Positions 1 through 13,697 of a stretch of DNA of 64,000 nucleotides are shown piece after piece; position 1 is the stretch's first letter, and each line of letters begins with the position of its first letter. The notes beneath the pieces were generated by a model, which did no database searches, had not been told where the DNA came from, and worked only from the letters and a program-made list of their open reading frames with translations. Source of the DNA: Myxococcales bacterium (GTDB lineage Bacteria > Myxococcota_A > Polyangia > Polyangiales > Polyangiaceae); the NCBI GenBank assembly GCA_016712525.1, contig JADJQX010000007.1, positions 2,170,001 through 2,234,000 on the forward strand, read 5' to 3'. Made by a program: the position numbers and the translations under genes.

Positions 1-598
1 GCTCTTCGAGGGTCCTCTGGGCCTCGACGAGCGCGTCGTACGTGCGCTCGGCGTGCGTCGTGCTGGGCATCGGGAACGCGACCTCGTCGCCCGCCTCGAA
101 GGAGAGGACGAGCCGAAGCGACGGCCCGTCGCCGACGACGCCCACGTCACGGACGGAGCCGAGCGGCGTGAGCGTGAGCACGCGCCCGTCGAACACGAGG
201 AGATCGAGCGGAAGCAGCACCTTCCCGGGATCGAGGGGAGCACCGCCACGCACGAGCCACCGATGACCGACCGCGGCCGCCAGGAGCGCGAGCGGGAGCG
301 CGACGAGCGCGTAGAGGAACATGGTCTCGCGAGGTTGAACGTGCGACCACGAGCCCACGACGAGCGCCGCGAGGCCCAGCGTCCCCGCGACGGAGCCGAG
401 CACGAGCGCGCGGTAGAGCCGCGAAGGGCGCCGCACGTCGATCGCGATGGGCGCTGGGCGACCGCGGCCATCGAGCGAGCGCGCGAGCCGCTTCTGCACC
501 TCGACCGGGAGCTTCCTCCAAATGAAACGACGGGGTGCCCCGGTGTACGGACCGGATGGCACCCCGAACGAGCCGAGCTTCCCTAAGGAGCGGTACAC
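1..598 (-). CDS. Hypothetical two-helix membrane protein (C-terminus beyond window)
   Basis: The minus strand reads as one open frame from a GTG at 596-598 to the left edge, about 199 codons. The translation is not arginine-rich, unlike the frames on the other strand. After a basic segment with the motif WRKLPVEVQKRLARS there are two hydrophobic stretches, about residues 63-84 and 93-115, separated by a short loop (SHVQPRE). A soluble C-terminal part with beta-like hydrophobic alternation runs off the window. It lies about 40 bp downstream of the SBBP lipoprotein gene and may be cotranscribed. I do not recognise the family. The GTG start is the first usable one in the frame and is uncertain; no clear Shine-Dalgarno is seen. 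Confidence 0.65.
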   Translation of the reverse strand, partial: MYRSLGKLGSFGVPSGPYTGAPRRFIWRKLPVEVQKRLARSLDGRGRPAPIAIDVRRPSRLYRALVLGSVAGTLGLAALVVGSWSHVQPRETMFLYALVALPLALLAAAVGHRWLVRGGAPLDPGKVLLPLDLLVFDGRVLTLTPLGSVRDVGVVGDGPSLRLVLSFEAGDEVAFPMPSTTHAERTYDALVEAQRTLEE

Positions 599-638
599 GG
601 GACGAGCGTAGCAAACACCCGCCCCGCGCCTACCATGG

Positions 639-3437
639 CTACTTCGCGCGGCGGCGAACGCGGGCGACGAGCGCGAGGCCCACGAGACCGAGCGCCGCGA
701 AGGCCCCCGACGCGCCCTCGCCACCGGCCTGGCTCGCCGAGCAGCTCACACCACCGCCTTCGAGCGAACCATTGTCGTTGCGGAGATCCACGGGAGCAGC
801 CGCGTCGACCGGAGGAACGGCCGCGTCGACCGGAGGAACGGCCGCGTCGACCGGAGGAACGGCCGCGTCGGGCGCCGCGTCGGGGCCCGCGTCCGGAGGG
901 GGGTTCTGGCACGTGCCCACGGCGTTCGACGTGGAGCTGCACACCTTGCCCGACGGGCACCCGTTGCCGCCCGTGCCGCGGCATCCGTCTTTGCAGACCT
1001 TGGCGTCGCACACACGACCACTCGTCGTACCACCGCAGTCCGTGTCGGTGTTGCACGCGCCCGTCGCGACGCACTCGCCCGAAGCCAGGCACTTCGGAGA
1101 CGTCTGCGGACACGCACGTGGCCCCGCCCCGCCGAAGTCGCCGGTGCACGGTCCGCAGCCCGTCGCCGTGGAGTTCGGGAGCTTGTCGAGCTTCATGAGG
1201 TAGGCGTCGCTCGTGCCGCCGCCATACGTGGGCTGGGCCACGGTGCCGATCTGCGGGATCGAGCCCGACGCACCCCAACCGGCGACGTATGCCGTGTCGT
1301 TCGCGTCGACGAGGATCTGAGAATTTACCTCGCCGAAGGGCGTCAAGTACTCCCAGCCGCTCCCGTCGGTCTTGAGCATCCCGAGCAGGCCCTTGTCGCC
1401 GGGGCGGCCGCAGCCGTTCACCGTCGTCGACCCGAGCGTGCCCGTTCCCGCGACGAACATGTTGCCCGCGGCGTTCACCGCGACGTCGTAGACGCCGTCG
1501 AGGCCGTCCTCGCCGAAGAGCCGCGAGAACACACGCTGCGTGCCCGTCGCGTTGAGCTTGATCACGAACCCGTCGAACGCAGGCGTCGTGCCCGGTCGGC
1601 TCACCTGCCCGGGGAAGTTCGTGGAGGTCGTGACACCGCCCACGTAGATGCTCCCATCGGCGCCGACCGCGACCGACTGGCCCATGTCGTTCTCGCTCCC
1701 ACCGACGTACGTCGAGAAGCCGAGGGTGGCCGTCCCGCCTTGTGCGTTCAGCTTGGTGACGAACGCGTCGCCGTGGGGGAGCCCCGCCGTGGCGCCGCCA
1801 CCGTAGGCGGGCTGGAGGACCCCGGCCGTGGTGGGGAAGTTCGTCGACGAGGTCGCGCCAGTGATGACCGGGTTCTGGTTCGCGTCGAGCGCGAGATCGA
1901 ACGGGTACTCGCCGGAGCTGCCGCCGAGGTAGGTGCCGAAGGTCGTGTTCGACCCGTCGGGCACGATTCGCGCGATGAACAGATCCGCGTCGTCGGGGTT
2001 CCCCGGGTTCGCCTTCGTGGCTTGAATGGCGCTCTTCACCGGGAAATCGGCCGACGCCGTGTGACCCACGATCCACGCGTGCCCCGTGGGCTCGATGGCG
2101 ATCATCGCCCAGTACTCGCTCGACGAGCCTCCGACGAAGGTCGAGTACTCGAGGGCGTTGCCCGCCGCGTTGAGGCGGCTGAGCGTCGAGTCGAGGGCGC
2201 CGCCGAGGGTCGTGTCGAAGGCCCCTGCGGTGGTCGGAAAGTCGGCGGAGGTCGTGGTCGTGGAGACGTAGGCCCGACCCTGCGCATCGACCGCGCACGT
2301 GCGCATGGAGCCCGTCTCGAAGCCGAGGAACGCGTCGGTCATGAGCTCGTCGCCCGAGCCGCCGAGGTAGGTCGAGTAGAGGACCTGCGAGGCCGTCGGG
2401 TTCAGCTTCGTGACGAACGCGTCGCGCCCACCGCGGAGCGTGTCTTGCCCCGGAAGGTTCCCGTTCTTCGGGAAGTTCGCCGACGTGGTGGATCCCGAGA
2501 GATAGAAGTTCCCTGCGGAGTCCCGCGCGAGGCACGTGATGCGCTCGGCTCCTGCCCCACCGAGGTACGACGAGAACTGGACGAGCGGGTCGATCACGAG
2601 CGTCTTGGTCGCGTCGTAGTCGCCGAGCGAGAACCGAACCGTCGACCCCGAGACCACGTACGACGCGGCGACCTCACGGCGGGCCCCGTCGACGACTTGG
2701 TACGCCACGGGGGCCTTCAGCACGAGGCTCTCCCCGCCCACGCCGACCTCGAGATCACCACCCGCGCGACGCACGACACGGGTCGCGCCTTCGAAGCCGA
2801 GGGTGACGACCTTCGGGTCCGCTCCGGGGCGAACGACGAAGTCGTACTCGAGCGCGTGGTCCTTTCCGCCGTAGTAGACGGCGTCGATGCCCGGGTAGGC
2901 GTCTGCCGCACGAACACGCTGGTACCGGGGTACGTCTTTTTTGTGGGAGGGCGCGGCGCCCACGAGGTAGTTCGCGCGGCCCGGGAGCTCGTCGTCCCCG
3001 ACGACGGACACCGCCGGAGACGCGCCGAGGAGCTTCATGCGGACCACCGAATCCGCCGCGCGCTTCGGGGAGGACTCGACCTTGGTCTTGGCCTTGGCCT
3101 TGGCGCTCGACGACGAGGCGCGCTTCGGGGCCTCGGTCATCACGAACACGGCGCTCGCGTCGTTCGTGAGGAAGACCGTGGAGCTTCCCCCGCGCGACAA
3201 GAACGCGACGTCGGGATCGGTTTGGCCGACGTTGCGCTCGAAGGCGACGGGGAGACCTCCGAACGGACGAGGGGCCTCGGCGGCGGTCTTCGGCTCGGTC
3301 TTCGTGGCCTGCCCGGTCGCCCCCGGGGAGCGCGAGCAGGCGACCCCGGAGAGCGAGGCGGCGGCGAGGAGTGCGAGCACGAGCGCCGAGCCGCGGGCAG
3401 CACGACGATGGACGAAGACGGAGCGAACGGTCGACAT
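639..3437 (-). CDS. SBBP beta-propeller lipoprotein with MYXO-CTERM-like tail
   Basis: Surface or periplasmic protein of 932 residues. The ATG at 3435-3437 is chosen because an AGGAGG Shine-Dalgarno stands just before it; the frame is open further upstream but that part looks non-coding. Residues 1-34 form a lipoprotein signal with lipobox SGVAC (Cys34). The region around residues 55-100 has the F.RNVGQ / FLSRGG / FLTNDASAVF pattern typical of SBBP-family N-termini. It is followed by several propeller blades of the type SYLGG...A..G..Y..G.T.S.NFP. A Cys-rich segment and an Asp/Pro/Ala linker with three exact VDAAVPP repeats precede a tail with a Cys (GGVSCSAS), a hydrophobic helix and RVRRR, resembling MYXO-CTERM sorting tails. 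The ligand or function is unknown. Having both an N-terminal lipobox and a C-terminal sorting-like tail is unusual. Confidence 0.85.
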   Translation of the reverse strand: MSTVRSVFVHRRAARGSALVLALLAAASLSGVACSRSPGATGQATKTEPKTAAEAPRPFGGLPVAFERNVGQTDPDVAFLSRGGSSTVFLTNDASAVFVMTEAPKRASSSSAKAKAKTKVESSPKRAADSVVRMKLLGASPAVSVVGDDELPGRANYLVGAAPSHKKDVPRYQRVRAADAYPGIDAVYYGGKDHALEYDFVVRPGADPKVVTLGFEGATRVVRRAGGDLEVGVGGESLVLKAPVAYQVVDGARREVAASYVVSGSTVRFSLGDYDATKTLVIDPLVQFSSYLGGAGAERITCLARDSAGNFYLSGSTTSANFPKNGNLPGQDTLRGGRDAFVTKLNPTASQVLYSTYLGGSGDELMTDAFLGFETGSMRTCAVDAQGRAYVSTTTTSADFPTTAGAFDTTLGGALDSTLSRLNAAGNALEYSTFVGGSSSEYWAMIAIEPTGHAWIVGHTASADFPVKSAIQATKANPGNPDDADLFIARIVPDGSNTTFGTYLGGSSGEYPFDLALDANQNPVITGATSSTNFPTTAGVLQPAYGGGATAGLPHGDAFVTKLNAQGGTATLGFSTYVGGSENDMGQSVAVGADGSIYVGGVTTSTNFPGQVSRPGTTPAFDGFVIKLNATGTQRVFSRLFGEDGLDGVYDVAVNAAGNMFVAGTGTLGSTTVNGCGRPGDKGLLGMLKTDGSGWEYLTPFGEVNSQILVDANDTAYVAGWGASGSIPQIGTVAQPTYGGGTSDAYLMKLDKLPNSTATGCGPCTGDFGGAGPRACPQTSPKCLASGECVATGACNTDTDCGGTTSGRVCDAKVCKDGCRGTGGNGCPSGKVCSSTSNAVGTCQNPPPDAGPDAAPDAAVPPVDAAVPPVDAAVPPVDAAAPVDLRNDNGSLEGGGVSCSASQAGGEGASGAFAALGLVGLALVARVRRRAK
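801..863. repeat. Three exact tandem copies of a 21-bp unit
   Basis: The unit CGCGTCGACCGGAGGAACGGC repeats three times without change at 801-821, 822-842 and 843-863, with a partial fourth copy after it. It lies inside the SBBP gene and encodes the VDAAVPP linker repeats just before the C-terminal tail. Exact nucleotide identity suggests recent slippage expansion, so copy number may vary between strains. Confidence 0.9.
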
Positions 3438-3534
3438 GAAGATCCTCCTGAAGCGGCGATGAACGAACGATAAGCCATCGGGGCCTCGCGCTGGAACGAC
3501 GGGCGACGGGTGTTGCCCGTGCGGCACCAAAGAA

Positions 3535-3564
3535 AAACGCACCTTGGACGACCAAGGTGCGTTT
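3535..3564 (-). terminator. Strong intrinsic terminator of the dehydratase operon
   Basis: A perfect 13-bp stem, AAACGCACCTTGG (3535-3547) with CCAAGGTGCGTTT (3552-3564), is closed by a 4-nt loop. Read on the minus strand the stem is followed by a T-rich run (GTTTTTCTTTGG). It lies 41 bp past the stop of the 3606-5471 gene and separates the operon from the SBBP gene. Confidence 0.9.
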
Positions 3565-3605
3565 CGCCTACATGGGGGTTGCCGCAGGGGCACGGGCCCC
3601 GTTCG

Positions 3606-5471
<1,866 letters not shown>

Positions 5472-5557
5472 GTCGATTCTCCCGTTGTCGTCGCAAGAGA
5501 TCCCGTTCGTCGGGTAAAGCTCGGGCTCGGCGCCGCCCGTGGCGCCGACCTTGGAAA

Positions 5558-9232
<3,675 letters not shown>

Positions 9233-9283
9233 GCGTTCTTCCTCCACGCGCTACGACCGACGAGGCCGTGCGGTTCTTCCAAG

Positions 9284-9336
9284 CACTAGACTGACGTGTC
9301 AGTTCGTGGCCGACGCCACTAGACTGACGTGTCAGT
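9284..9336. promoter_or_regulatory. Twin 20-bp direct repeats, each holding a palindromic operator
   Basis: CACTAGACTGACGTGTCAGT occurs at 9284-9303 and again, identically, at 9317-9336. Within each copy ACTGAC-GT-GTCAGT is a perfect 6+6 palindrome. Centre-to-centre spacing is 33 bp, about three helical turns, so two dimers would bind the same face of DNA. The repeats lie 52 bp upstream of the activase ATG, in its presumed promoter. Short-spacer palindromes of this kind are typical of TetR-family operators (inference); a TetR gene sits at 11923. Confidence 0.75.
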
Positions 9337-9504
9337 CGCCCAAGGGATAGCCTGGAAATCTCGAGGGGAAAAGGTTTCTTGAGGGCACGTAAGGTCGACC
9401 GGCGTCGAATGACGCGTGATGTGACACGCAGCCCGTGCGTTCGGCTCGGGCGGGAGCGCGCCACCCGTGCGTGGCGCAGGCGGACCACGGTGGCCGGAAG
9501 GCGC
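9337..9504. other. Remaining spacer between activase promoter and PlsC terminator
   Basis: This stretch separates the duplicated operator from the terminator of the acyltransferase gene. I see no convincing coding frame: short open frames on both strands are arginine-rich and lack Shine-Dalgarno sequences. The AT-richer patch at about 9352-9380 could carry the activase promoter, but I cannot assign -35 and -10 boxes with confidence. Confidence 0.5.
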
Positions 9505-9549
9505 AAAAACGACGAAGCGCGGCACCGACCCGAGCCGGACCGCGCTTCG
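9505..9549 (-). terminator. Intrinsic terminator after the PlsC-like gene
   Basis: A 10-bp perfect stem, CGAAGCGCGG (9513-9522) with CCGCGCTTCG (9540-9549), has a 17-nt loop. On the minus strand it is followed within a few bases by five T residues (9505-9509). It sits 22 bp beyond the stop codon of the acyltransferase and isolates it from the activase operon. Confidence 0.8.
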
Positions 9550-9570
9550 AGAGAGTGGACGTGACGCCGC

Positions 9571-10203
9571 CTACGCGGTGCCCCACCGCGGGCTCTGACC
9601 GAAGAGGCCAGGGCCCAACGTGGGCTCGGTGCCGAGGGACACGTCGCCCACGAGCTCGGGGTGCTTGGGCGTCACGTTCTTGTAGAATGCACGGATCTTG
9701 CGCATGTCGCTGTGGATGTCGCCCGTGGGGAAGAAGAGCTCCCCGAGGCCGGCGCGCTTCCGCGCGTAGTCGAGGTAGCCGAGCACGATGGGCACGTCGG
9801 CGCCTTGGGCCATGTGGTAAAAACCGGTCTTCCAGCGATCGGCTTTGCCGCGGGTGCCCTCGGGCGCCAAGACGAGGTGGAGCGACTCACGCTCGTTCAT
9901 GAGGTCGACCACGTGCCCGACCACGTCGGACCGCTTCGCGCGATCGACCGGAATGCCTCCGAGCCAGCGCATCACCGCGCCGCGCAGCCGCCCGCGGAAG
10001 AGGCTCTCTTTGCCGAGCCACGACATCTCGAGGCCGAGCACGGCGCCCGTCGCCAGGGTGAACGGAAAGTCCCACGCGGAGGTGTGCGGGGCGGCCACGA
10101 CCACGGCCTTCTTCACCGCGGGAGGGCCGCCTTCGACCTTCCATCCGAACGCCGCGAGCCACGCACGACCGAGCCAATACCCCACTCCACGACGCACCGT
10201 CAT
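9571..10203 (-). CDS. PlsC-type lysophospholipid acyltransferase
   Basis: Membrane-associated acyltransferase of 210 residues that would acylate lysophosphatidic acid or a related glycerolipid. The catalytic HX4D motif is present as HTSAWD near residue 40, in the context VVVAAPHTSAWDFPF. A downstream acceptor-binding motif reads APEGTRGKADRWKTG (EGTR block), and GGIPVDR is the third conserved block. The overall length fits short PlsC-like proteins. Three starts are possible (GTG 10224, ATG 10212, ATG 10203), none with a clear Shine-Dalgarno; I take the last because it leaves a typical short N-terminus. It stands alone between two minus-strand units with its own terminator. The exact acyl acceptor is unknown. 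Confidence 0.8.
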   Translation of the reverse strand: MTVRRGVGYWLGRAWLAAFGWKVEGGPPAVKKAVVVAAPHTSAWDFPFTLATGAVLGLEMSWLGKESLFRGRLRGAVMRWLGGIPVDRAKRSDVVGHVVDLMNERESLHLVLAPEGTRGKADRWKTGFYHMAQGADVPIVLGYLDYARKRAGLGELFFPTGDIHSDMRKIRAFYKNVTPKHPELVGDVSLGTEPTLGPGLFGQSPRWGTA

Positions 10204-10303
10204 ACGGTGCATTCTGAGCCGCACACGTCGCCGGGACTGTCATGCCTCGGTCATACGCGACGCGCCCGTGCGCCGCTCGGAGCGATCCGCCTCGGCTTCG
10301 CGA

Positions 10304-11764
10304 CTACTCGACGCGCACCGCGCCGACGCGGACCGCCTCGTCGAGGAAGGCCTGGTAGCGCACCTTCGCGGAGCGGCGATCCACGATGGCCCAGTCCGGG
10401 ATGGTCCCGTCGGCCACCATGCGCTCGAGGTCCGGCTGGCTCGACACCCCGATGCCCGTCGGCACGCGCCCGACGGTCACCTTGGGCGGGTTCGGGGGCG
10501 GCGGCTGCGGGTTCTTGTAGAACGCCGGGTCGATGCACGACGAGAGGTCGCGCGTCTGGGCCATGCGCTGGTTCAGCGGCGTCACCCCGAAGCGCGTCTT
10601 CACGGTGGAGAGCACCGACACGTGCTCGAGCACGCCCTTCTCGACGTGGCCGCGGCGCACCGTGGGGCCGATGACGAACGCGGGCACACGAATGCCGAGC
10701 TGCTGGAACTCGGCGAGCTGGTCGACCGTCTTCGGCGGCGGGACGTGATCGAAGAAGCCGCCATGCTCGTCGTACGTGATGACGAAGAGGACGCGCTTCC
10801 ACTGCGGGCTCTCGGCGAGCGCCTTGTACACGCTGGCGACGAACGCCTGCCCCTGCCGAATGTCGTGCGACGGGTGATCGTCGTTCGAGGTGAAGTCGGG
10901 GTCGATGATGCTGAAGTTCGGCAAGGTCCCGTTGCGGCAGTCGGCGAAAAACTCCGACATTTGCTTCACGGGATTCAGCGACAAAAGCTTCCCGACGAAG
11001 CCGCCCGTGTACCAAGCGACGACGCTCGCCGTGTAGTTCTTGTACGACTTCCCGGCGGAGCGGAGCTTCTCCCAGATCGTGTCGGGGCCGCCGGTGACGA
11101 AGGGCGTGTTGCCCTTCTTGCCGTCGCTCGTCGCCGCGTGGAGGTAGTAGCGGTTCGGCCAGGTGGGGCCGAGCACCGAGGCGAACCAGTTGTCGCAGAC
11201 GGTGAAGTTGTCGGCGAGCCAGTAGTAGAACGGGATCTGGGAGCGGTCGTGGAAGCCCATGACCTCACGCTCGCTCCGTCCCGCGTGCTCCTTCACGAAG
11301 CCGTCGTTTTTGCCGTTGTTCCACTGCGCGTGGACCGCCTCGAAGCTGTGGGGCGGATCCTCGGGGGTGAAGTTGTCCATCTTGAAGACGGGCACGTTCA
11401 CGCCGCTCGCCGTCGCGTTCGACTCGGTCCCCGAGAGGCCCTCGACCGTCGCCTTGTTCACGTAGGTGGCGTCGCTCTTGAGGGCACCGAGGAAGTGATC
11501 GAAGCTCCGGTTCTCCATCATGAGCACGACGATCGCGTCGACCGTCGAGAGCAGCTCCTCGGGCGAGATCTGCGGCTCCTTCGCGTCGGGCTTGGACGCG
11601 TCGGCCGGGCCGGCGTCGGCGGGCTGCGGGGGCGTCGTCGTCGTGGGCGTCGGCGTGGGTGCCGGCGGCGTGGGCTCGGGCACGGTCTCGGGTGCAGAGC
11701 CGCAGGCCGCGGCGAGGAGACCACCCATTCCGAGGAGCACACGACGGCGGGAGAGAGCGCGCAT
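10304..11764 (-). CDS. Phospholipase C/acid phosphatase-type phosphoesterase lipoprotein
   Basis: Secreted phosphoesterase (phosphoesterase family PF04185) of 486 residues. The N-terminus (SRRRVLLGMGGLLAAACGS) combines a twin-arginine-like RRR with a lipobox AAAC, followed by a Pro/Thr-rich linker. The first conserved block, IVVLMMENRSFDHFLG, carries the metal/nucleophile ENRSFDH motif of the family. Later blocks include TYDEHGGFFDHVPPP and GIRVPAFVIGP, both diagnostic. It probably hydrolyses phosphodiester or phosphomonoester bonds in phospholipids outside the inner membrane. The ATG at 11762-11764 places the signal at the N-terminus; an upstream in-frame start would bury it. It is divergent from the TetR gene and could be one of its targets. 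Confidence 0.88.
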   Translation of the reverse strand: MRALSRRRVLLGMGGLLAAACGSAPETVPEPTPPAPTPTPTTTTPPQPADAGPADASKPDAKEPQISPEELLSTVDAIVVLMMENRSFDHFLGALKSDATYVNKATVEGLSGTESNATASGVNVPVFKMDNFTPEDPPHSFEAVHAQWNNGKNDGFVKEHAGRSEREVMGFHDRSQIPFYYWLADNFTVCDNWFASVLGPTWPNRYYLHAATSDGKKGNTPFVTGGPDTIWEKLRSAGKSYKNYTASVVAWYTGGFVGKLLSLNPVKQMSEFFADCRNGTLPNFSIIDPDFTSNDDHPSHDIRQGQAFVASVYKALAESPQWKRVLFVITYDEHGGFFDHVPPPKTVDQLAEFQQLGIRVPAFVIGPTVRRGHVEKGVLEHVSVLSTVKTRFGVTPLNQRMAQTRDLSSCIDPAFYKNPQPPPPNPPKVTVGRVPTGIGVSSQPDLERMVADGTIPDWAIVDRRSAKVRYQAFLDEAVRVGAVRVE

Positions 11765-11848
11765 GGGGCCACTATCCACTGCTTTGCCGGCCGCGCAAGC
11801 ACGATAGGGCACGCGATGCGCCTCGCCGACCTATCCCACGAGGTCGTA

Positions 11849-11862
11849 CCTTGGCGCCAAGG
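11849..11862. promoter_or_regulatory. Perfect 14-bp palindrome between phosphoesterase and TetR genes
   Basis: CCTTGGCGCCAAGG is a complete palindrome in the 158-bp divergent intergenic region, about 60 bp upstream of the TetR start and 85 bp upstream of the phosphoesterase start. The position suits an operator that controls one or both promoters, for example by TetR autoregulation. It differs in sequence from the repeats at 9284-9336. Confidence 0.5.
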
Positions 11863-11922
11863 CCCGCATCGACGAGAGACAACCGCGCTCGGACCAGGTA
11901 TGAGGGCCGCGTGGCTCATCCG

Positions 11923-12513
11923 ATGGACAAGGCCGAGCGCAGGGCTCAAATCCTGACGCACGCGCGCGACGTGTTCGCGAAGCGCGGCTACCACGCGGCC
12001 AAGATCGACGACATCGTCGCGGCGGCGGGCATCGCGCGCGGCACGTTCTACCTCTACTTCGAGGACAAGCGCGCCGTCTTCGAGGAGATCGTGGACGGGG
12101 CCTTCGCGAGGCTCGGGCGCGCGTTCGTCCGCGTCGACCCGGACCACGCCCAGAACAGCGTCGCCTTCCAGGTCACGGAGAACATCCGCGGCATCGTCGC
12201 GACCCTGCTCGAGGACCGCGCGACGACCAAGATCCTGCTCTCGGACGCGGTCGGCCTCGACCCCGACCTCGACAAGAAGCTCCTCCGCTTCTACGAGGCC
12301 CTCGCGACCATCCTCGAAGAGGCCTACCGCGACGGGCAGGCCCTCGGCGTCGTCGCGCCGGGCGACGTGCGCATCTACGCGGTGCTCACGCTCGGCGCCA
12401 TGAAAGAGCTCTTTTACCAGGTGGTCATGCGAGGGCTCGACTTCCCCGAGGCCCGCATCGTCGACGAGATGTACGCGTTTTTGTGCCGCGGGGTCCTTCG
12501 CGTCGACGGGTGA
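11923..12513 (+). CDS. TetR/AcrR-family transcriptional regulator
   Basis: DNA-binding repressor of 196 residues. The N-terminal TetR helix-turn-helix is clear: AQILTHARDVFAKRGYHAAKIDDIVAAAGIARGTFYLYFEDKRAVF contains the hallmark GTFYLYF recognition-helix end at about residues 40-46. The C-terminal ligand-binding domain is all-helical with no recognisable specificity. The ATG at 11923 is chosen because it begins just before the HTH; a GTG four codons earlier is possible. It is divergent from a phosphoesterase gene and near acyltransferase and acyl-CoA ligase genes. Regulation of lipid or acyl-CoA metabolism is plausible, but that is inference from neighbours. Confidence 0.9.
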   Translation: MDKAERRAQILTHARDVFAKRGYHAAKIDDIVAAAGIARGTFYLYFEDKRAVFEEIVDGAFARLGRAFVRVDPDHAQNSVAFQVTENIRGIVATLLEDRATTKILLSDAVGLDPDLDKKLLRFYEALATILEEAYRDGQALGVVAPGDVRIYAVLTLGAMKELFYQVVMRGLDFPEARIVDEMYAFLCRGVLRVDG

Positions 12514-12618
12514 CCGCCCTCGAAGGGGTGGACGTGGCGAGGTTCGGGTGGACGCGCACCCGGGCCCTCCGCGGGCGCGTCGAGGACGATATTTGCCGTT
12601 CTTTTGCCTCTTTTTGGA

Positions 12619-12634
12619 TGGCACGGCGCTCGCA
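12619..12634 (+). promoter_or_regulatory. Candidate sigma-54 promoter (-24/-12)
   Basis: TGGCACGGCGCTCGCA matches the sigma-54 consensus TGGCACG-N4-TTGCA at every specified position but one (T to C in the -12 element). It has the invariant GG at 12620-12621 and GC at 12632-12633 spaced by ten bases. Transcription would start near 12645, giving a leader of about 22 nt that contains the AAGGAG ribosome-binding site of the lipoprotein gene at 12667. Confidence 0.5.
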
Positions 12635-12666
12635 CTTCCCGCCTCGTCCCCTCGGAAGGAGCCCTC

Positions 12667-13674
12667 ATGAACCGTCTCGCCATCGTCGCTGCGCTCGTCA
12701 CCGTCTCGGCTACCGGTCTCGCCGGCTGCACCTCCGAGACGACGCCCCCGGAGCCCGATCAGGACGAGGTCGCCGAGATCCAAGCGGCCCTCGCGCGGGA
12801 CGGTGGCCTCGGCACGGGCGACGAGGCCCCCGATTTCGCCGATCCCGACGTGTCGGGCCTCGCGGACTTCGAAGAGCGCTTCGCCGACCCCGCGGGTGCG
12901 CTCCCGGCGCCTCCTGCGGCCGCGCGCACGTTCCGGCTCATGCTCGTCTGGGGGCACCTCCCGAAGGCCCAAGACGCGGCCGAGGCGCAGACCATCCCGC
13001 AGAAGATCGATTGGTCGGGCACGGTGTCGGTGGACGCCGGCGTCGTCGGTGTCTCGCGGACGCTCAAGTTCGACGACAAAGACGCGGTCGCGACCCGCAC
13101 CGATCCGAAGGTCGTGTCCTTCACGTCGCGCACGTACCCCGCGGTCGATGGGCTCTTGCTCCGCATCGCCGTGCCGCAGAACGCCATGACGCTGCACGTG
13201 CGCACGAACGCGCTCACGACGGACATCGATCTCTCGACGCTCGCGCGGGACGCTGGCGGTGTGGCGCCGCTCGGCGACGGGCGCAACGGGCTCGCGTGGA
13301 TCGGCTACCCGGACGCGCCCGGGTGTACGAACGGCTTCGTGCTCGGCCACTGGTCGAAGCTCGCGCCCGGCGTAGGCAAGCTGAAGGCCTCCGTCCTCGA
13401 CGACTCGGGCCAGCGCATCGGGCGCGCGAAGGGCATCTGGGGCTACGCGAAGGCCAAGGACAAGAATGTCTTCTTCGGTAAGTTCATCGCCAACGAGGGC
13501 GCCCACCGCGGCCTCTTCGGGGGCACCTACGGGGACGGCGCGCTCCAGGGCGCGTGGGGAAATCGCCAGACCAACGAGGGCGGCGGCCTCCGGGGCTTCT
13601 ACAGCGACGGCTACGACAAGACCGACGCGAAGGGCGTGTGGGTGGGCCGCTACACCGAGCCCTGCGCGCGCTGA
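12667..13674 (+). CDS. Lipoprotein of unknown function with Gly/aromatic repeats
   Basis: Lipoprotein of 335 residues. The ATG follows a good Shine-Dalgarno (GGAAGGAG). The signal peptide ends in the lipobox GLAGC (Cys21), and an acidic, disordered linker covers residues 22-75. A middle beta-rich domain is followed by a C-terminal quarter with repeated Gly-aromatic blocks such as GIWGYAK, GLFGGTYGDG, GAWGNR, GFYSDGY and GVWVGRY. Two Cys residues, near 220 and at the end (EPCAR), may form a disulfide. I do not recognise the family. It stands alone, bounded by a possible sigma-54 promoter and a terminator. Confidence 0.85.
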   Translation: MNRLAIVAALVTVSATGLAGCTSETTPPEPDQDEVAEIQAALARDGGLGTGDEAPDFADPDVSGLADFEERFADPAGALPAPPAAARTFRLMLVWGHLPKAQDAAEAQTIPQKIDWSGTVSVDAGVVGVSRTLKFDDKDAVATRTDPKVVSFTSRTYPAVDGLLLRIAVPQNAMTLHVRTNALTTDIDLSTLARDAGGVAPLGDGRNGLAWIGYPDAPGCTNGFVLGHWSKLAPGVGKLKASVLDDSGQRIGRAKGIWGYAKAKDKNVFFGKFIANEGAHRGLFGGTYGDGALQGAWGNRQTNEGGGLRGFYSDGYDKTDAKGVWVGRYTEPCAR

Positions 13675-13697
13675 GAGCCACCTCCTACGAACGACGA

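Noticed and set aside
53..586. Plus-strand open frame of 177 codons at the left edge
   Set aside because: It is arginine-rich and shadows a minus-strand membrane protein with two clean hydrophobic helices.
5472..5557. Possible frameshift separating one fused activase-dehydratase gene into two
   Set aside because: The downstream gene has its own ATG with a GGGAG site and a sensible N-terminus. The 86-bp gap is a normal operon spacer.
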